DNA from: 13-2-20CM-66-19 sp963824395
Lineage (GTDB): Bacteria; Pseudomonadota; Gammaproteobacteria; Steroidobacterales; Steroidobacteraceae
Direction of reading: 5' to 3'
Length of the DNA: 64,000 nucleotides
Assembly (NCBI GenBank): GCA_963824395.1
Contig: CAWGPF010000005.1
Span: 62,001-126,000, forward strand
How positions within the stretch are numbered: the first letter of the stretch is position 1; the number at the start of each line of letters is the position of its first letter. A program made the position numbers and the translations under genes. Below, piece after piece: positions 53,541 through 61,761 of this stretch. Below the pieces are notes generated by a model that made no database searches, was not told the origin of the DNA, and was given only the letters and a program-made list of their open reading frames with translations.

Positions 53541-54299
53541 ATGCTCGCCTATATCCGTGAACTCAGCCCGCGCCTTGAGCGCTGCGAACTGTCCTTCCTC
53601 GGACGCAGCCCCATCGACGGCGCCGTGGCGCGCCGCCAGCACGCAGCGTACGTTGCAGAACTTGAGGCACTCGGGTGCCGCCTGGCGTGGCTGCCGGCCC
53701 TGCCGGAGCATCCCGATGGCGTCTTCGTCGAGGACACCGCCGTCATCGTGCCGGAGCTCACGGTCATTACCCGCCCGGGGGCCGTCTCGCGCCGTAAAGA
53801 AGTCGAATCCGTCGCCGCGACGCTCGCCTCTCAGACCCGCCTCGCGCGCGTGCGCGAGCCCGGGACCCTCGAGGGCGGTGACGTGCTGCGCATCGGCCGC
53901 GCACTCTACGTGGGCATGTCCGCGCGCAGCAATGCCGATGGCATCGCGCAGCTGGCCGCAGCGCTTGCCCCCTTTGATTACTCGGTACAGGGGGTGCCGA
54001 TGCAGGGCTGCCTGCACCTGAAGAGCGCGGTGACCTGCATCGCGCCTGACTCGATCCTGGTGAATCCGCAGTGGGTCGATCCTGCGCTCTTTGGCGCACG
54101 TCAGATCATCGAAGTGGCGGCGGACGAGCCCTTCGGCGCCAACACGCTGACCGTGAGCGGGGTGACCCTGGTGAGTGCGGATTATCCTCGGACCCAGAAG
54201 ATACTGGAGGCCGCCGGCGTCGCGACGCGCGCGCTCGAGGTCACCGAGCTGCATAAGGCGGAGGCGGCGCTCACCTGCATGAGCCTGATCTTCGAGTAG
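53541..54299 (+). CDS. Dimethylarginine dimethylaminohydrolase-like guanidino hydrolase
   Basis: The product is 252 aa. The amidinotransferase fold (DDAH-like) is shown by FVEDTAVIVPELTVITRPGA, EGGDVLRIGRALYVGMSARSN, the catalytic His in GCLHLKSAVT, and the nucleophilic Cys in LTCMSLIF near the end. The ATG at 53541 has TATACT 8 nt upstream and no Shine-Dalgarno, so it may be leaderless. It should hydrolyse a guanidino or methylarginine substrate to citrulline or a related product. Confidence 0.88.
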   Translation: MLAYIRELSPRLERCELSFLGRSPIDGAVARRQHAAYVAELEALGCRLAWLPALPEHPDGVFVEDTAVIVPELTVITRPGAVSRRKEVESVAATLASQTRLARVREPGTLEGGDVLRIGRALYVGMSARSNADGIAQLAAALAPFDYSVQGVPMQGCLHLKSAVTCIAPDSILVNPQWVDPALFGARQIIEVAADEPFGANTLTVSGVTLVSADYPRTQKILEAAGVATRALEVTELHKAEAALTCMSLIFE

Positions 54300-54310
54300 C
54301 CGTGCGGGCT

Positions 54311-55408
54311 TTAGGCGGCGACGCTCTGGCGCAGTGCCGTGATGAAGGAGCCTACCTCTGGCTCCGTGCCGATGGTGATGCGGCACCAGGAGTCATACGG
54401 CGGGAACAGGCGCCCGACGAGCACGTTGCGCTCCTTCATGCGCTGCGAGAAGGTCGCCAGCGGCATGCCGGTATCGAAGAACACGAAATTGCCCTGCGGC
54501 TGCGCGTAGCGCAGCTTCAGACGCGCGAGCTCGGTGGTGATGCGGGTGCGGCTGGCGAGGATGCGGGTGCGGGTGCTCCTGAGGAACGCGTGGTCATCGA
54601 GGCTCGCGCGCGCCGCGCGCACCGCCAGGATGTTGGGGAAGGTCATGCGCACCTGGCGCAGCGATTTTGCAAGCTCCGGCGGGGCGATCGCGTAGCCCAT
54701 GCGCAGCCCCGCCATGCCGTGGATCTTGGAGAAGGTACGCAGCACGATCACCTGCCGCTCCCCGTCCACGAGCTCGCGCACCGAGCGCACGCCCGCCGCC
54801 GTGCAGAAGTCCATGTAGGCCTCATCGACGATCGTTACGACATGCTCGGGCAGGCTCGCCACGAAAGTGCTGATGTCGGCCGCGGGCAAGGCGGTGCCGG
54901 TCGGATTGTTGGGGTTGCACAGGTAGACCGCACGCGTGCGCTCACCGACCGCCGCGCGCATCGCCGGCAGGTCGTGGGCGAGGCGCCAGTCCACCGGCAC
55001 GAAGCGCGTGCTCGCCCCCTGGTGTTCGGCGTACTCCGGCAGCTCCAGGTACGTCGGTTGCGCGGCGACGAACTCCCCGCGCTCGCGCCCGAGGAGCAGC
55101 CCGAGTGCGCACAGGAGCTCGCCCGAGCCGGTGCCGGTCACGATGTGATCGACATCCGTGCCCTCGTGCCGGGCGAGGGCCTGCTCCAGGCCCTCGATCT
55201 CGGGCATCGGCGGGTACCGGCAGCCCTCGGCGATGGAGTGTGCCACCGCCTGGCGTGCGGCCGGTGAGGGCCCGTAGGGGTTCTCGTTCCAGCACAGCAC
55301 CGCCGGGCCTTTGCCCTTGGACTCGGCGGCCGACAGGCGCAGCGTCATCCCGGGTCCTGCCAGCAGCAGGGCTGAGGCGGTAAGCAGATCGCGCCGGTTC
55401 AGGCTCAT
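54311..55408 (-). CDS. Tat-exported HisC-like PLP aminotransferase
   Basis: The product is 365 aa, starting after AGGAGA. The N-terminus is NRRDLLTASALLLAGPG, a twin-arginine signal. The class I/II aminotransferase body has LCNPNNPTGTALP, the Asp-Glu-Ala in VTIVDEAYMDF, the PLP Lys in TFSKIHGMAGLRMGYA and a closing WCRITIGT; overall it is HisC-like. It would fold with PLP in the cytoplasm and act in the periplasm. Its periplasmic substrate is unknown. Convergent with the DDAH-like gene (stops 11 nt apart). Confidence 0.88.
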   Translation of the reverse strand: MSLNRRDLLTASALLLAGPGMTLRLSAAESKGKGPAVLCWNENPYGPSPAARQAVAHSIAEGCRYPPMPEIEGLEQALARHEGTDVDHIVTGTGSGELLCALGLLLGRERGEFVAAQPTYLELPEYAEHQGASTRFVPVDWRLAHDLPAMRAAVGERTRAVYLCNPNNPTGTALPAADISTFVASLPEHVVTIVDEAYMDFCTAAGVRSVRELVDGERQVIVLRTFSKIHGMAGLRMGYAIAPPELAKSLRQVRMTFPNILAVRAARASLDDHAFLRSTRTRILASRTRITTELARLKLRYAQPQGNFVFFDTGMPLATFSQRMKERNVLVGRLFPPYDSWCRITIGTEPEVGSFITALRQSVAA

Positions 55409-55496
55409 GGAAGTCTCCTGGGGCGCGCCGGGAGGTTCAGCAGCTGCCCGCTCTCTTTTCCCCCGGCGCGCCGGCGTCTGTCAAGACACGGGGCTC

Positions 55497-56465
55497 TCAG
55501 CGGGCACTCGCAGGCGGTGCGGCGGCGCTCCTCAGGGCCTCGAGCAGCGCCGGGCCGACGCGCGCGGTGAATTGCGTGGCACCGAGGGGATTCAGGTGCA
55601 GGCCATCGGTGAAGTTCTGGCGCGGCATCTCCGCGGGCCCATAGGGCAGGAGCACGGCGATGCCGGCGGCCTGCGCGCGTGCGGCGAGCGCTGCGCCGAC
55701 ATCGGCGCTGTAGATTGAGGGTGGCACGAGGTACACGAAGCGTACGCCGTGCGCCTGCGCGAGCGCCTGCAGGGACCGAAGGCGTGCGATCGCCCGTGCC
55801 AGTGTCTGTTCGTCGGCCACGAGCGGCAGCGGATCGACGTTCGTGACGTGCGCGGCGAACAAGTCCGAGCGCGGCAGCCATTTCTGCAGCAGCCCGATGC
55901 GCAGGATGCTGCGGCTGCCGAGCCAGGCGCTTTTGGTGGCGAACAGGTAGGCACTCGCGGTCATCAGGTTGAGGCGTGCCTCGTGCATGAGCTGTGGCAG
56001 GTCGCGTGGCTGCAGGAGGCGGTAGGCAAAAACCTCCCCGTAGGTCGCGTTCGAAAGCAGGTGCCGACCGGAGATGCACAGCACCACGGTGTCGGGGCGC
56101 GCGCCCTGCGCGAGCAGCCGCCGCAGCCCGTAGAGCCAGTCAAGATAGGTCGTGCCATCAATGGCGTAGTACGCGACGGAGTAATCCGGCGCCATCGTCT
56201 CCTGCAACTGGCTGCGGTTGATTCCCTGCGCGAGCAGCGAGTTCCCCACGATGAGCACGGTGTGCTCGCCGTGCGCACCGAGCGGACGCAGCCTGGCGGC
56301 CGCGGCAGCATCGGCTTCCACGCGCCGCTGCGACTCGCTCAGGCGCGGCAGCGCCACCCGCATCGCCACCTCCAGCGATGCGAACCACGCCAAGAGCCCT
56401 GCCAGCAGCAGCAGGATGGCCCGCGTCGCGCGCCGCGACTCAGAAGCGGAAGTAGATGAAGGCAT
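55497..56465 (-). CDS. SGNH-fold protein partnering an MBOAT (AlgJ/AlgX-like)
   Basis: The product is 322 aa. It has one N-terminal membrane helix (AILLLLAGLLAWFASLEVAM) and then an SGNH/GDSL-like fold: the nucleophile block VLIVGNSLLAQGI (Gly-Asn-Ser instead of Gly-Asp-Ser), an oxyanion region and the end motif FTDGLHLNPLGATQF with Asp-x-x-His. It overlaps the MBOAT gene by 26 bp. Such pairs transfer acyl groups across the inner membrane onto polysaccharides or other extracytoplasmic molecules. Confidence 0.8.
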   Translation of the reverse strand: MPSSTSASESRRATRAILLLLAGLLAWFASLEVAMRVALPRLSESQRRVEADAAAAARLRPLGAHGEHTVLIVGNSLLAQGINRSQLQETMAPDYSVAYYAIDGTTYLDWLYGLRRLLAQGARPDTVVLCISGRHLLSNATYGEVFAYRLLQPRDLPQLMHEARLNLMTASAYLFATKSAWLGSRSILRIGLLQKWLPRSDLFAAHVTNVDPLPLVADEQTLARAIARLRSLQALAQAHGVRFVYLVPPSIYSADVGAALAARAQAAGIAVLLPYGPAEMPRQNFTDGLHLNPLGATQFTARVGPALLEALRSAAAPPASAR

Positions 56466-57852
56466 TGGCCTGGTTCGCTCCGAGCAGCGTGATGAGTGCG
56501 CACAGTAACAAGCCGACCGCGACGCGCACGCCGAAGCTGCGGTCGGCAAAGAGGTATTCGGTGCCGGCAGCCTCCAGCTGCAGGTCGAGCACCAGCAGCA
56601 TCGCGGCGAACACCGAAAGGAATACGAGCGCTACGCCGTACACCGGCCGCCACTGCAGCTGCGCAAGTCCGGCCAGCTGCCCGAGTGCGTCGTGGAGCGA
56701 GGGCTCGCGGAAAAAGATCCACGCGAGGCACACGATGTTGAAGATGACGAAGCGGCGCACCCACACCGCAGGCAGCTGCCGCGCGTCCGGCACGTCGCCG
56801 CCGCCGGTCAAGAGCCGCTCGAGTGCGAGCACCCCGCCGTGGATCGCGCCCCAGATGACGAAGGTCCAGTTGGCGCCGTGCCACAGCCCGCCGAGCAGCA
56901 TGGTGGCCATGAGGTTGACATAAGTGCGCACGCGACCCTTGCGGTTGCCGCCGAGCGGAATGTAGAGGTAGTCACGCAGCCAGGTGCTCAGGCTGATATG
57001 CCAGCGGCGCCAGAAATCCTGCAGGCTCTGGGCAAAGTAGGGCTGGCGGAAATTCACCATGAAGTGAAAGCCGAGCAGCTGCGCGCTGCCGCGCGCGATA
57101 CTGCTGTAGCCGCTGAAGTCCCCGTAGATCTGCCAGGCAAAGGCGTATGTGCCGAGCGCCACGGTGGCGAGGTTCGGGCCGCCGAAGCCGCCGCCGAGGG
57201 CGGCGTTGGCGATCAGTGCGCAGTTGTCGGCGATCACCACCTTGCGGAACAGGCCCTCCAGAATCAGGAGCAGCCCATCGAAGGCCTTGTCCGCCTGCCA
57301 CGTGCGCGCCTGCTGCACCTGGGGCAACAGGTGCGAGGGGCGCTGGATGGGACCGGCGATCAGGTGCGGAAACAGGCTGACGAACAACGCGTAGTCCACC
57401 AGCGAGTCGGCGGCGCGCAGCTTGCGCTTGTAGACATCGACGATGTAGGCGACTTCCTGGAAGGTGTAGAAGGAGATCGCCGGCGGCAGCACGATGCTCC
57501 ATATCGTGCGCGGCACGGCATGCAGTCCGAGGGTCGCCGCCAGGTGCTCGAAGGAATCGACGAAGAAGCCGAAGTATTTGAAGAAGCCGAGGCAGCCGAA
57601 GTTGAGCAGCAGCGAGAGCGTGAGCAGCGCCCGCCGCCGCGCCGGGTCGGGCGAGCTCTCAAGGCCACGGCCGACAAAAAAGTCGACGACGGTCGAGGCC
57701 CCCATGAGCAGCAGGAAACGCCAGTCCCACCAGCCGTAGAAGAAGTAGCTCGCACCGAGCAGAAACAGGTTCTGTGCCCGCAGCCGCAGGCGCCAGTAGA
57801 CGAGCACCACGAGGGCCAGGAAGACGATGTAGACGGTCGAGTCGAAATACAT
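56440..57852 (-). CDS. MBOAT-family O-acyltransferase (AlgI-like)
   Basis: The product is 470 aa with about ten hydrophobic segments. Landmarks of the AlgI group are FFYGWWDWRFLLLM, GFFKYFGFFVDSF, AYIVDVYKR, FPHLIAGPIQRP, GDFSGYSSIARGSAQLLGF, RRWHISLSTWLRDYLYIPLGGN, and the catalytic His in GGLWHGANWTFVIWGAIHG. It passes an acyl group, usually acetyl, across the membrane for a periplasmic partner, here the SGNH-fold protein. The target glycan is unknown, but a large polysaccharide locus lies in the same window. Confidence 0.92.
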   Translation of the reverse strand: MYFDSTVYIVFLALVVLVYWRLRLRAQNLFLLGASYFFYGWWDWRFLLLMGASTVVDFFVGRGLESSPDPARRRALLTLSLLLNFGCLGFFKYFGFFVDSFEHLAATLGLHAVPRTIWSIVLPPAISFYTFQEVAYIVDVYKRKLRAADSLVDYALFVSLFPHLIAGPIQRPSHLLPQVQQARTWQADKAFDGLLLILEGLFRKVVIADNCALIANAALGGGFGGPNLATVALGTYAFAWQIYGDFSGYSSIARGSAQLLGFHFMVNFRQPYFAQSLQDFWRRWHISLSTWLRDYLYIPLGGNRKGRVRTYVNLMATMLLGGLWHGANWTFVIWGAIHGGVLALERLLTGGGDVPDARQLPAVWVRRFVIFNIVCLAWIFFREPSLHDALGQLAGLAQLQWRPVYGVALVFLSVFAAMLLVLDLQLEAAGTEYLFADRSFGVRVAVGLLLCALITLLGANQANAFIYFRF

Positions 57853-57984
57853 GCGGTGCGGGTGCGCGAGCTTACTTACCTTAAAACAACGCGGCTCGGC
57901 GCGCCTTGGGGCGCGCACCCCTGATGCGGGCCGCGGATCTTTCTGGAGCCTACCAGACTCGCTCGGGCAGTTACGCGCAGCGGG

Positions 57985-58014
57985 TGGACACTCGAGGAGT
58001 GCCGAAGCTAGACT
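57985..58014 (+). promoter_or_regulatory. Candidate sigma-70 promoter of the dioxygenase operon
   Basis: TGGACA and TAGACT are 18 nt apart. The -10 ends 7 nt before the ATG and no Shine-Dalgarno is present, again suggesting a leaderless message. Confidence 0.5.
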
Positions 58015-58021
58015 TTCGTGC

Positions 58022-59176
58022 ATGGAAACGCCCGCGCCCGCACTGGCCGTGAGAATCGGCGGCCCCACGCAGTTGCTGCTGGAGCGCGCCGGCGGCGGCA
58101 GCTTTGCGATCCATCCGCTGTGGCTGCGCGAGCGCTGCCGCGACGTGGCCAGCATGGACCTCAAAACCCAGCAGCGCCTCGCTGACCCGTCCGATTTCGA
58201 TCTTGCACTGTCGATCGTGTCGCTGACGCAGCCCTCGCCGGGCAGCTTCCGCGTGAAGTTCAGCGACGGCCACGAGGCGAGCTTCAGCGCCGCGGACATC
58301 CTCGAGGAGGCGGCGCTCGCCCCCAACGATCATGACTGCCCACCGCTCACCTTGTGGGATGGTGCCCTGACGGATCTGCCGCGGGCCCGCTGGCGCGCCG
58401 ATGCCGGCGAGAGCGAGCGGCTCACATGGCTCGAAGCCTTTCTCACACTCGGCTTCGTCATCTTTGAAGGGGTGCCGACGACGCCCGGCACGGTGCTCAA
58501 AGTCGGATCCATGTTCGGCTTCACGCGCGAAACCAACTTCGGCGCGCTCTTCGACGTGCGCTCGACCCCCGATGCTACCGACCTGGCCTACACCAGCGTC
58601 TCGCTCGATCCCCACACCGACAATCCCTATCGCGCGCCGGTGCCGGGCATCCAGCTGCTGCACTGCCTCGTCAACGAGACCAGCGGCGGCCTCTCGACCC
58701 TGGTGGACGGGTTCGCCGTGGCGCAGACGCTGCGCGCCTCGGAACCTGAGGCGTTTGGCGTGCTCAGCGCTACCCCGGTGCGCTTCAAATACATCGACGC
58801 CGATACCGAGCTCACCGCCAGCGCGCCGCCGATCGAGCTGGACGTCACGGGAGCTGTAAAGGCCATTCACTTCAGTCCGCGCCTGGATTTCGTGCCGCTG
58901 TTCGCGCCCGAGCAGCTCGATGCTTACTTTCGCGCGCGCCGCAAGTTCGATCAGCGTCTGCGTGCGCCGCAGTTCGAGATCCGCTTCCTGCTGAAGGCGG
59001 GGGACCTCGTGATGTTCGATAACTGCCGCCTGCTGCACGGGCGCACGGGCTTCAACCCCGTGGAAGGGCTGCGCCACCTGCAGGGCTGCTACATCGACAT
59101 CGACGGGCCGCGCAGCCTCTACCGCGTGCTGCGCCGGCGGCGCGCGCAGGCCGCCACCGTGAGGCGCAGGGCATGA
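58022..59176 (+). CDS. TauD/gamma-butyrobetaine hydroxylase-like dioxygenase (TmpA-like)
   Basis: The product is 384 aa. The N-terminal domain (about 15-105) has the DUF971/BBOX-type LWLRERCRD. The oxygenase domain has the iron ligands His-x-Asp in DPHTDNPY and the distal His in NCRLLHGRTGF, with a probable 2-oxoglutarate Arg in GLRHLQGCYID. The gene overlaps (ATGA) an HD-domain oxygenase gene, as in the TmpA/TmpB pair that oxidises 2-(trimethylamino)ethylphosphonate. Substrate identity is inference; gamma-butyrobetaine is an alternative. Confidence 0.85.
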   Translation: METPAPALAVRIGGPTQLLLERAGGGSFAIHPLWLRERCRDVASMDLKTQQRLADPSDFDLALSIVSLTQPSPGSFRVKFSDGHEASFSAADILEEAALAPNDHDCPPLTLWDGALTDLPRARWRADAGESERLTWLEAFLTLGFVIFEGVPTTPGTVLKVGSMFGFTRETNFGALFDVRSTPDATDLAYTSVSLDPHTDNPYRAPVPGIQLLHCLVNETSGGLSTLVDGFAVAQTLRASEPEAFGVLSATPVRFKYIDADTELTASAPPIELDVTGAVKAIHFSPRLDFVPLFAPEQLDAYFRARRKFDQRLRAPQFEIRFLLKAGDLVMFDNCRLLHGRTGFNPVEGLRHLQGCYIDIDGPRSLYRVLRRRRAQAATVRRRA

Positions 59177-59751
59177 GCCGCATCGTCAGCTTCCGGCAGA
59201 TGAAGGACGGCACCAAGGAGGACTATGAACTCCTCGACGAGGCCGAAAAGCGCTACGCGCTCGGGCTGGCCGACCGCGTGCTCGAGAGCGTACGCAAGCT
59301 CGATCACTCACTGGAGGGCTATCCCGTCAGCCGCCTCGGTCACTCACTGCAGGCCGCCACCCGCGCCCTGCGTGACAATGCCGACGAGGAGATGGTGGTG
59401 GCCGCGCTTCTGCACGATGTAGGGGACGAGCTCGCCCCCTACAACCATGCCGAGGTTGCCGCCGCGATCCTCAAGCCCTACGTGCGCCCCGAGGTCACCT
59501 GGATCGTCAGCCATCACGGGCTGTTCCAGAACTATTACTACGTGCACCACTTCGGCGGCGACCGCAACGCGCGCGAGCGGCTGCGCGATCATCCCTGGTA
59601 TGCGGCCTGCGTGCACTTCTGCGCGGCCTGGGATCAAAGTTCCTTCGATCCGGACTATAAGAGCGAGCCGCTGGCGACGTTCGAGCCGATGGTGCGACGG
59701 ATCTTTGCCCGCCCCCCGCACGATCCGCGTTACCTCGCGACCGGCTCCTGA
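59173..59751 (+). CDS. HD-domain mixed-valent diiron oxygenase-like (TmpB/PhnZ-like)
   Basis: The product is 192 aa. The HD metal ligands appear as LGHSLQAAT (His), LLHDVGDEL (HD), YNHAEV, VSHHG and the final Asp in WDQSSFDPDY. The N-terminal FRQMKDGTKEDYELLDEAE resembles the Tyr/Glu lid of PhnZ/TmpB-type oxygenases, which cleave C-P bonds after hydroxylation. It is translationally coupled to the dioxygenase gene. An ordinary phosphohydrolase cannot be excluded. Confidence 0.82.
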   Translation: MSRIVSFRQMKDGTKEDYELLDEAEKRYALGLADRVLESVRKLDHSLEGYPVSRLGHSLQAATRALRDNADEEMVVAALLHDVGDELAPYNHAEVAAAILKPYVRPEVTWIVSHHGLFQNYYYVHHFGGDRNARERLRDHPWYAACVHFCAAWDQSSFDPDYKSEPLATFEPMVRRIFARPPHDPRYLATGS

Positions 59752-60152
59752 GCCGATGCCACGCCGCGCAGCAGCCACGCGCGCGCCTCCGCCACCGTCT
59801 TGAACACCGCGACCGGTATGCCGCGGTTCACGGCCACCGTTTCTGCGAATTCCATCGACGGACCCTGCGCGTTCACGTCGACGAAGGCGAGTGCGTGCAG
59901 CAGCCCGCGGGCCCGCTCGCTCGCTTCCGAGATCACCTTGTAGACCGGGAAGGTACTCAGGCGCTCACCCTCCAGGCGCTCCTCGACCAGCAGCCGGTAG
60001 CAGCGCCGCGCAATGCATTCGCGCCGCAGCTCATCGAGGTAGCGCGCCACCGTGTCGGCATCGTTGGTGCCGGTCACAATCACGTGCAGGAAGTGGGGTT
60101 CCTGTTGGATCTTCAGCTGGTGGGCCATGGCGGGACCGGAAAGTCGCTTCAT
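59730..60152 (-). CDS. STAS/SpoIIAA-like protein of unknown function
   Basis: The product is 140 aa; an ATG at 60128 is an alternative. Alternating strands and helices (FLHVIVTGTNDADTVARYLDELR, RLLVEERLEG, ALAFVDVN) and the ending VAVFKTVAEARAWLL are typical of SpoIIAA/STAS-like domains. No membrane segment. It overlaps the 3' end of the convergent HD gene by 22 bp and is divergent from the MscS gene. Specific role unknown. Confidence 0.7.
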   Translation of the reverse strand: MKRLSGPAMAHQLKIQQEPHFLHVIVTGTNDADTVARYLDELRRECIARRCYRLLVEERLEGERLSTFPVYKVISEASERARGLLHALAFVDVNAQGPSMEFAETVAVNRGIPVAVFKTVAEARAWLLRGVASAQEPVAR

Positions 60153-60212
60153 GCTTAGCGCGCACCGTGCGCCAAGACCGTAATATAGCGCTGCAGGAAC
60201 GGGGAGGGTGCC

Positions 60213-61043
60213 TTGAACGATCAGCTCCAGACCATCGGCTCGGTGAAGGACACGCTGCTCGATCTCGCCATACGCTTCGGGCCGAAGCTGCTCGTGGCGA
60301 TCCTCATCCTGGCCGCGGGCGCAGTCGCCAGCCGCTGGGTGAGCCGCTGGCTCTTGCGCATGCTCGGGCGCCTGGAGCTCGAGGCCCCGGTGCGGCTGCT
60401 GCTGGCGCGCGTCGCCTGGGCCGCCTGCTTTGCGCTGTTCGTCATCATGGCACTGCAGAACCTCGGCGTGGAACTGCTGCCGCTGATCGCAGGCCTGGGC
60501 GTTGCAGGAGCGGGCATCGCGCTGGCGACTCAGGGGGTGCTGAGCAACATGGTGGCGGGCCTGTCGATCATCTTCTCCAAGCCGTTCCGCGTCGGGGAGT
60601 ACATCGAGATCGCGGGGGTGGAAGGCACGGTTGAGACCATCACGCTCTTCAGCACGACGCTGCTGCACGTGGACCGCTCCCGCGTCATCGTGCCAAACCG
60701 CAAGATCGTGGGCGAGATTCTCCACAACTACGGGCGCATTCGTCAGCTCGAGGTGAGCGTGGGGGTCGCTTACGACGCGGATCTGGAGGCGGCGCTGACG
60801 GCGGTGCGCGAGGTACTGTCGAACAACGCACGCGTCCTCAAGGACCCGGCCGCCGTGGTGCAGCCGGTGCAGCTGGCCGATTCATCGGTGAACATTGCCG
60901 TGCGGCCCTGGGTCCTCATCGAGGATCAGGGCAGTGCCACGGGGGAGATCAATGCAGCGATCCTCGCGGCGCTGCGCGCGCGGGGCATCGGCATTCCGTT
61001 CCCGCAGCGCGAGGTGCGGCTGATCGGTACGGGCGCACCCTGA
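60213..61043 (+). CDS. mscS: MscS-family mechanosensitive channel
   Basis: The product is 276 aa, E. coli MscS size, from a TTG start. The TTG is supported by GGGGAGGG just upstream. Three membrane helices (about 23-42, 63-85 and 90-125) end with the pore helix GVAGAGIALATQGVLSNMVAGLSIIF. The beta domain (PFRVGEYIEIAGVEGTVETITLFSTTL) and the ferredoxin-like C-terminal domain follow. It opens on hypo-osmotic shock. The -10-like TAATAT at 60180 overlaps one for the divergent STAS gene. Confidence 0.93.
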   Translation: MNDQLQTIGSVKDTLLDLAIRFGPKLLVAILILAAGAVASRWVSRWLLRMLGRLELEAPVRLLLARVAWAACFALFVIMALQNLGVELLPLIAGLGVAGAGIALATQGVLSNMVAGLSIIFSKPFRVGEYIEIAGVEGTVETITLFSTTLLHVDRSRVIVPNRKIVGEILHNYGRIRQLEVSVGVAYDADLEAALTAVREVLSNNARVLKDPAAVVQPVQLADSSVNIAVRPWVLIEDQGSATGEINAAILAALRARGIGIPFPQREVRLIGTGAP

Positions 61044-61058
61044 AGGTGCACCCGTACC
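61026..61058. terminator. Bidirectional hairpin between mscS and PRC-barrel genes
   Basis: GGTACGGGCGCACC pairs with GGTGCACCCGTACC over 14 bp with one mismatch and a 5-nt loop. It contains the mscS stop codon and ends 10 nt before the stop of the convergent gene. Confidence 0.65.
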
Positions 61059-61068
61059 GGCCCAGCCC

Positions 61069-61428
61069 TTACCAGTAGCGCGGGGCCTTGTAGTACTCGA
61101 AGGTCCGCTCGCGGAACTGGCCGTCGTTCTGCGTCAGCTCCTCGATCGAGCCGGCCGGTGCGGCTTCGAGCTGCGCCTTTGAGTAGCTCACCAGGTACGC
61201 CCCTTCGGTTTCGTCGTAGTCGAGCGTCTCCCAGGGCAGGGGGTGGTACTTCTCGTTCATGCCGAGGAAGCCGCCGAACCCGACCACGGCGAACATGATG
61301 TTGTTGGACTCCTTGTCCAGCACCACGTCCTCGATGACCCCGATCTTGCGGCCGGTGTTGTCCTTGACCGCGGTGCCGATGACCTTCTTGGCCCGGATCG
61401 CTGATGTGTGCCCGCTGGCGGTGCTCAT
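61069..61428 (-). CDS. PRC-barrel domain protein
   Basis: The product is 119 aa, starting after AAGGAGA. The PRC-barrel pattern is clear: IRAKKVIGTAVKDNTGRKIGVIEDVVLDKESNNIMFAVVGFGGFLG, then PLPWETLDYDET. The domain is a small beta barrel found in RNA-processing proteins and in stress-related cytoplasmic proteins of this type. Function unknown. Confidence 0.88.
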   Translation of the reverse strand: MSTASGHTSAIRAKKVIGTAVKDNTGRKIGVIEDVVLDKESNNIMFAVVGFGGFLGMNEKYHPLPWETLDYDETEGAYLVSYSKAQLEAAPAGSIEELTQNDGQFRERTFEYYKAPRYW

Positions 61429-61761
61429 GCCTGTCTCCTTATGAATGCTGCCATTGGAAGAGGCTGCATCTTCGGCCTATGCGGCGACCGCCGAAGTAGG
61501 TGTGCGCCGCAGCGACCCGTAGGACGCACGCAGCGCGCGCACCCCGCGGTGCCCGCAGCGCGCGCCGTTGTGCGATATTTGCCGCAAAGCCCGCGCCACC
61601 GTCGCGCGCGGTGGGCATGAGCTGGGAGAGATGAACTTGAAGATCCTGAGTACCGTGAGCCGGCGCGCACGCCTGCCATGCCGCGCAGCCTGCGATGGCC
61701 GGTGCGTACCCCGACCGGGCGGGCTTGGTCTGTGCGTGTCCCCGGTGACCGTGAGCCCCTC
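61429..61761. other. 333-bp region between PRC-barrel and aldehyde dehydrogenase genes
   Basis: No convincing gene. It contains an inverted repeat CTTCGGC-N13-GCCGAAG (61470-61496) and a direct repeat of GCAGCGCGCGC (around 61530 and 61556). Promoters for the divergent genes are expected here but I could not single one out. Confidence 0.4.

Noticed and set aside
59173..59751. Simple nucleotide phosphohydrolase
   Set aside because: Not excluded, but the coupled dioxygenase gene and the N-terminal Tyr/Glu segment fit the HD oxygenase group better.
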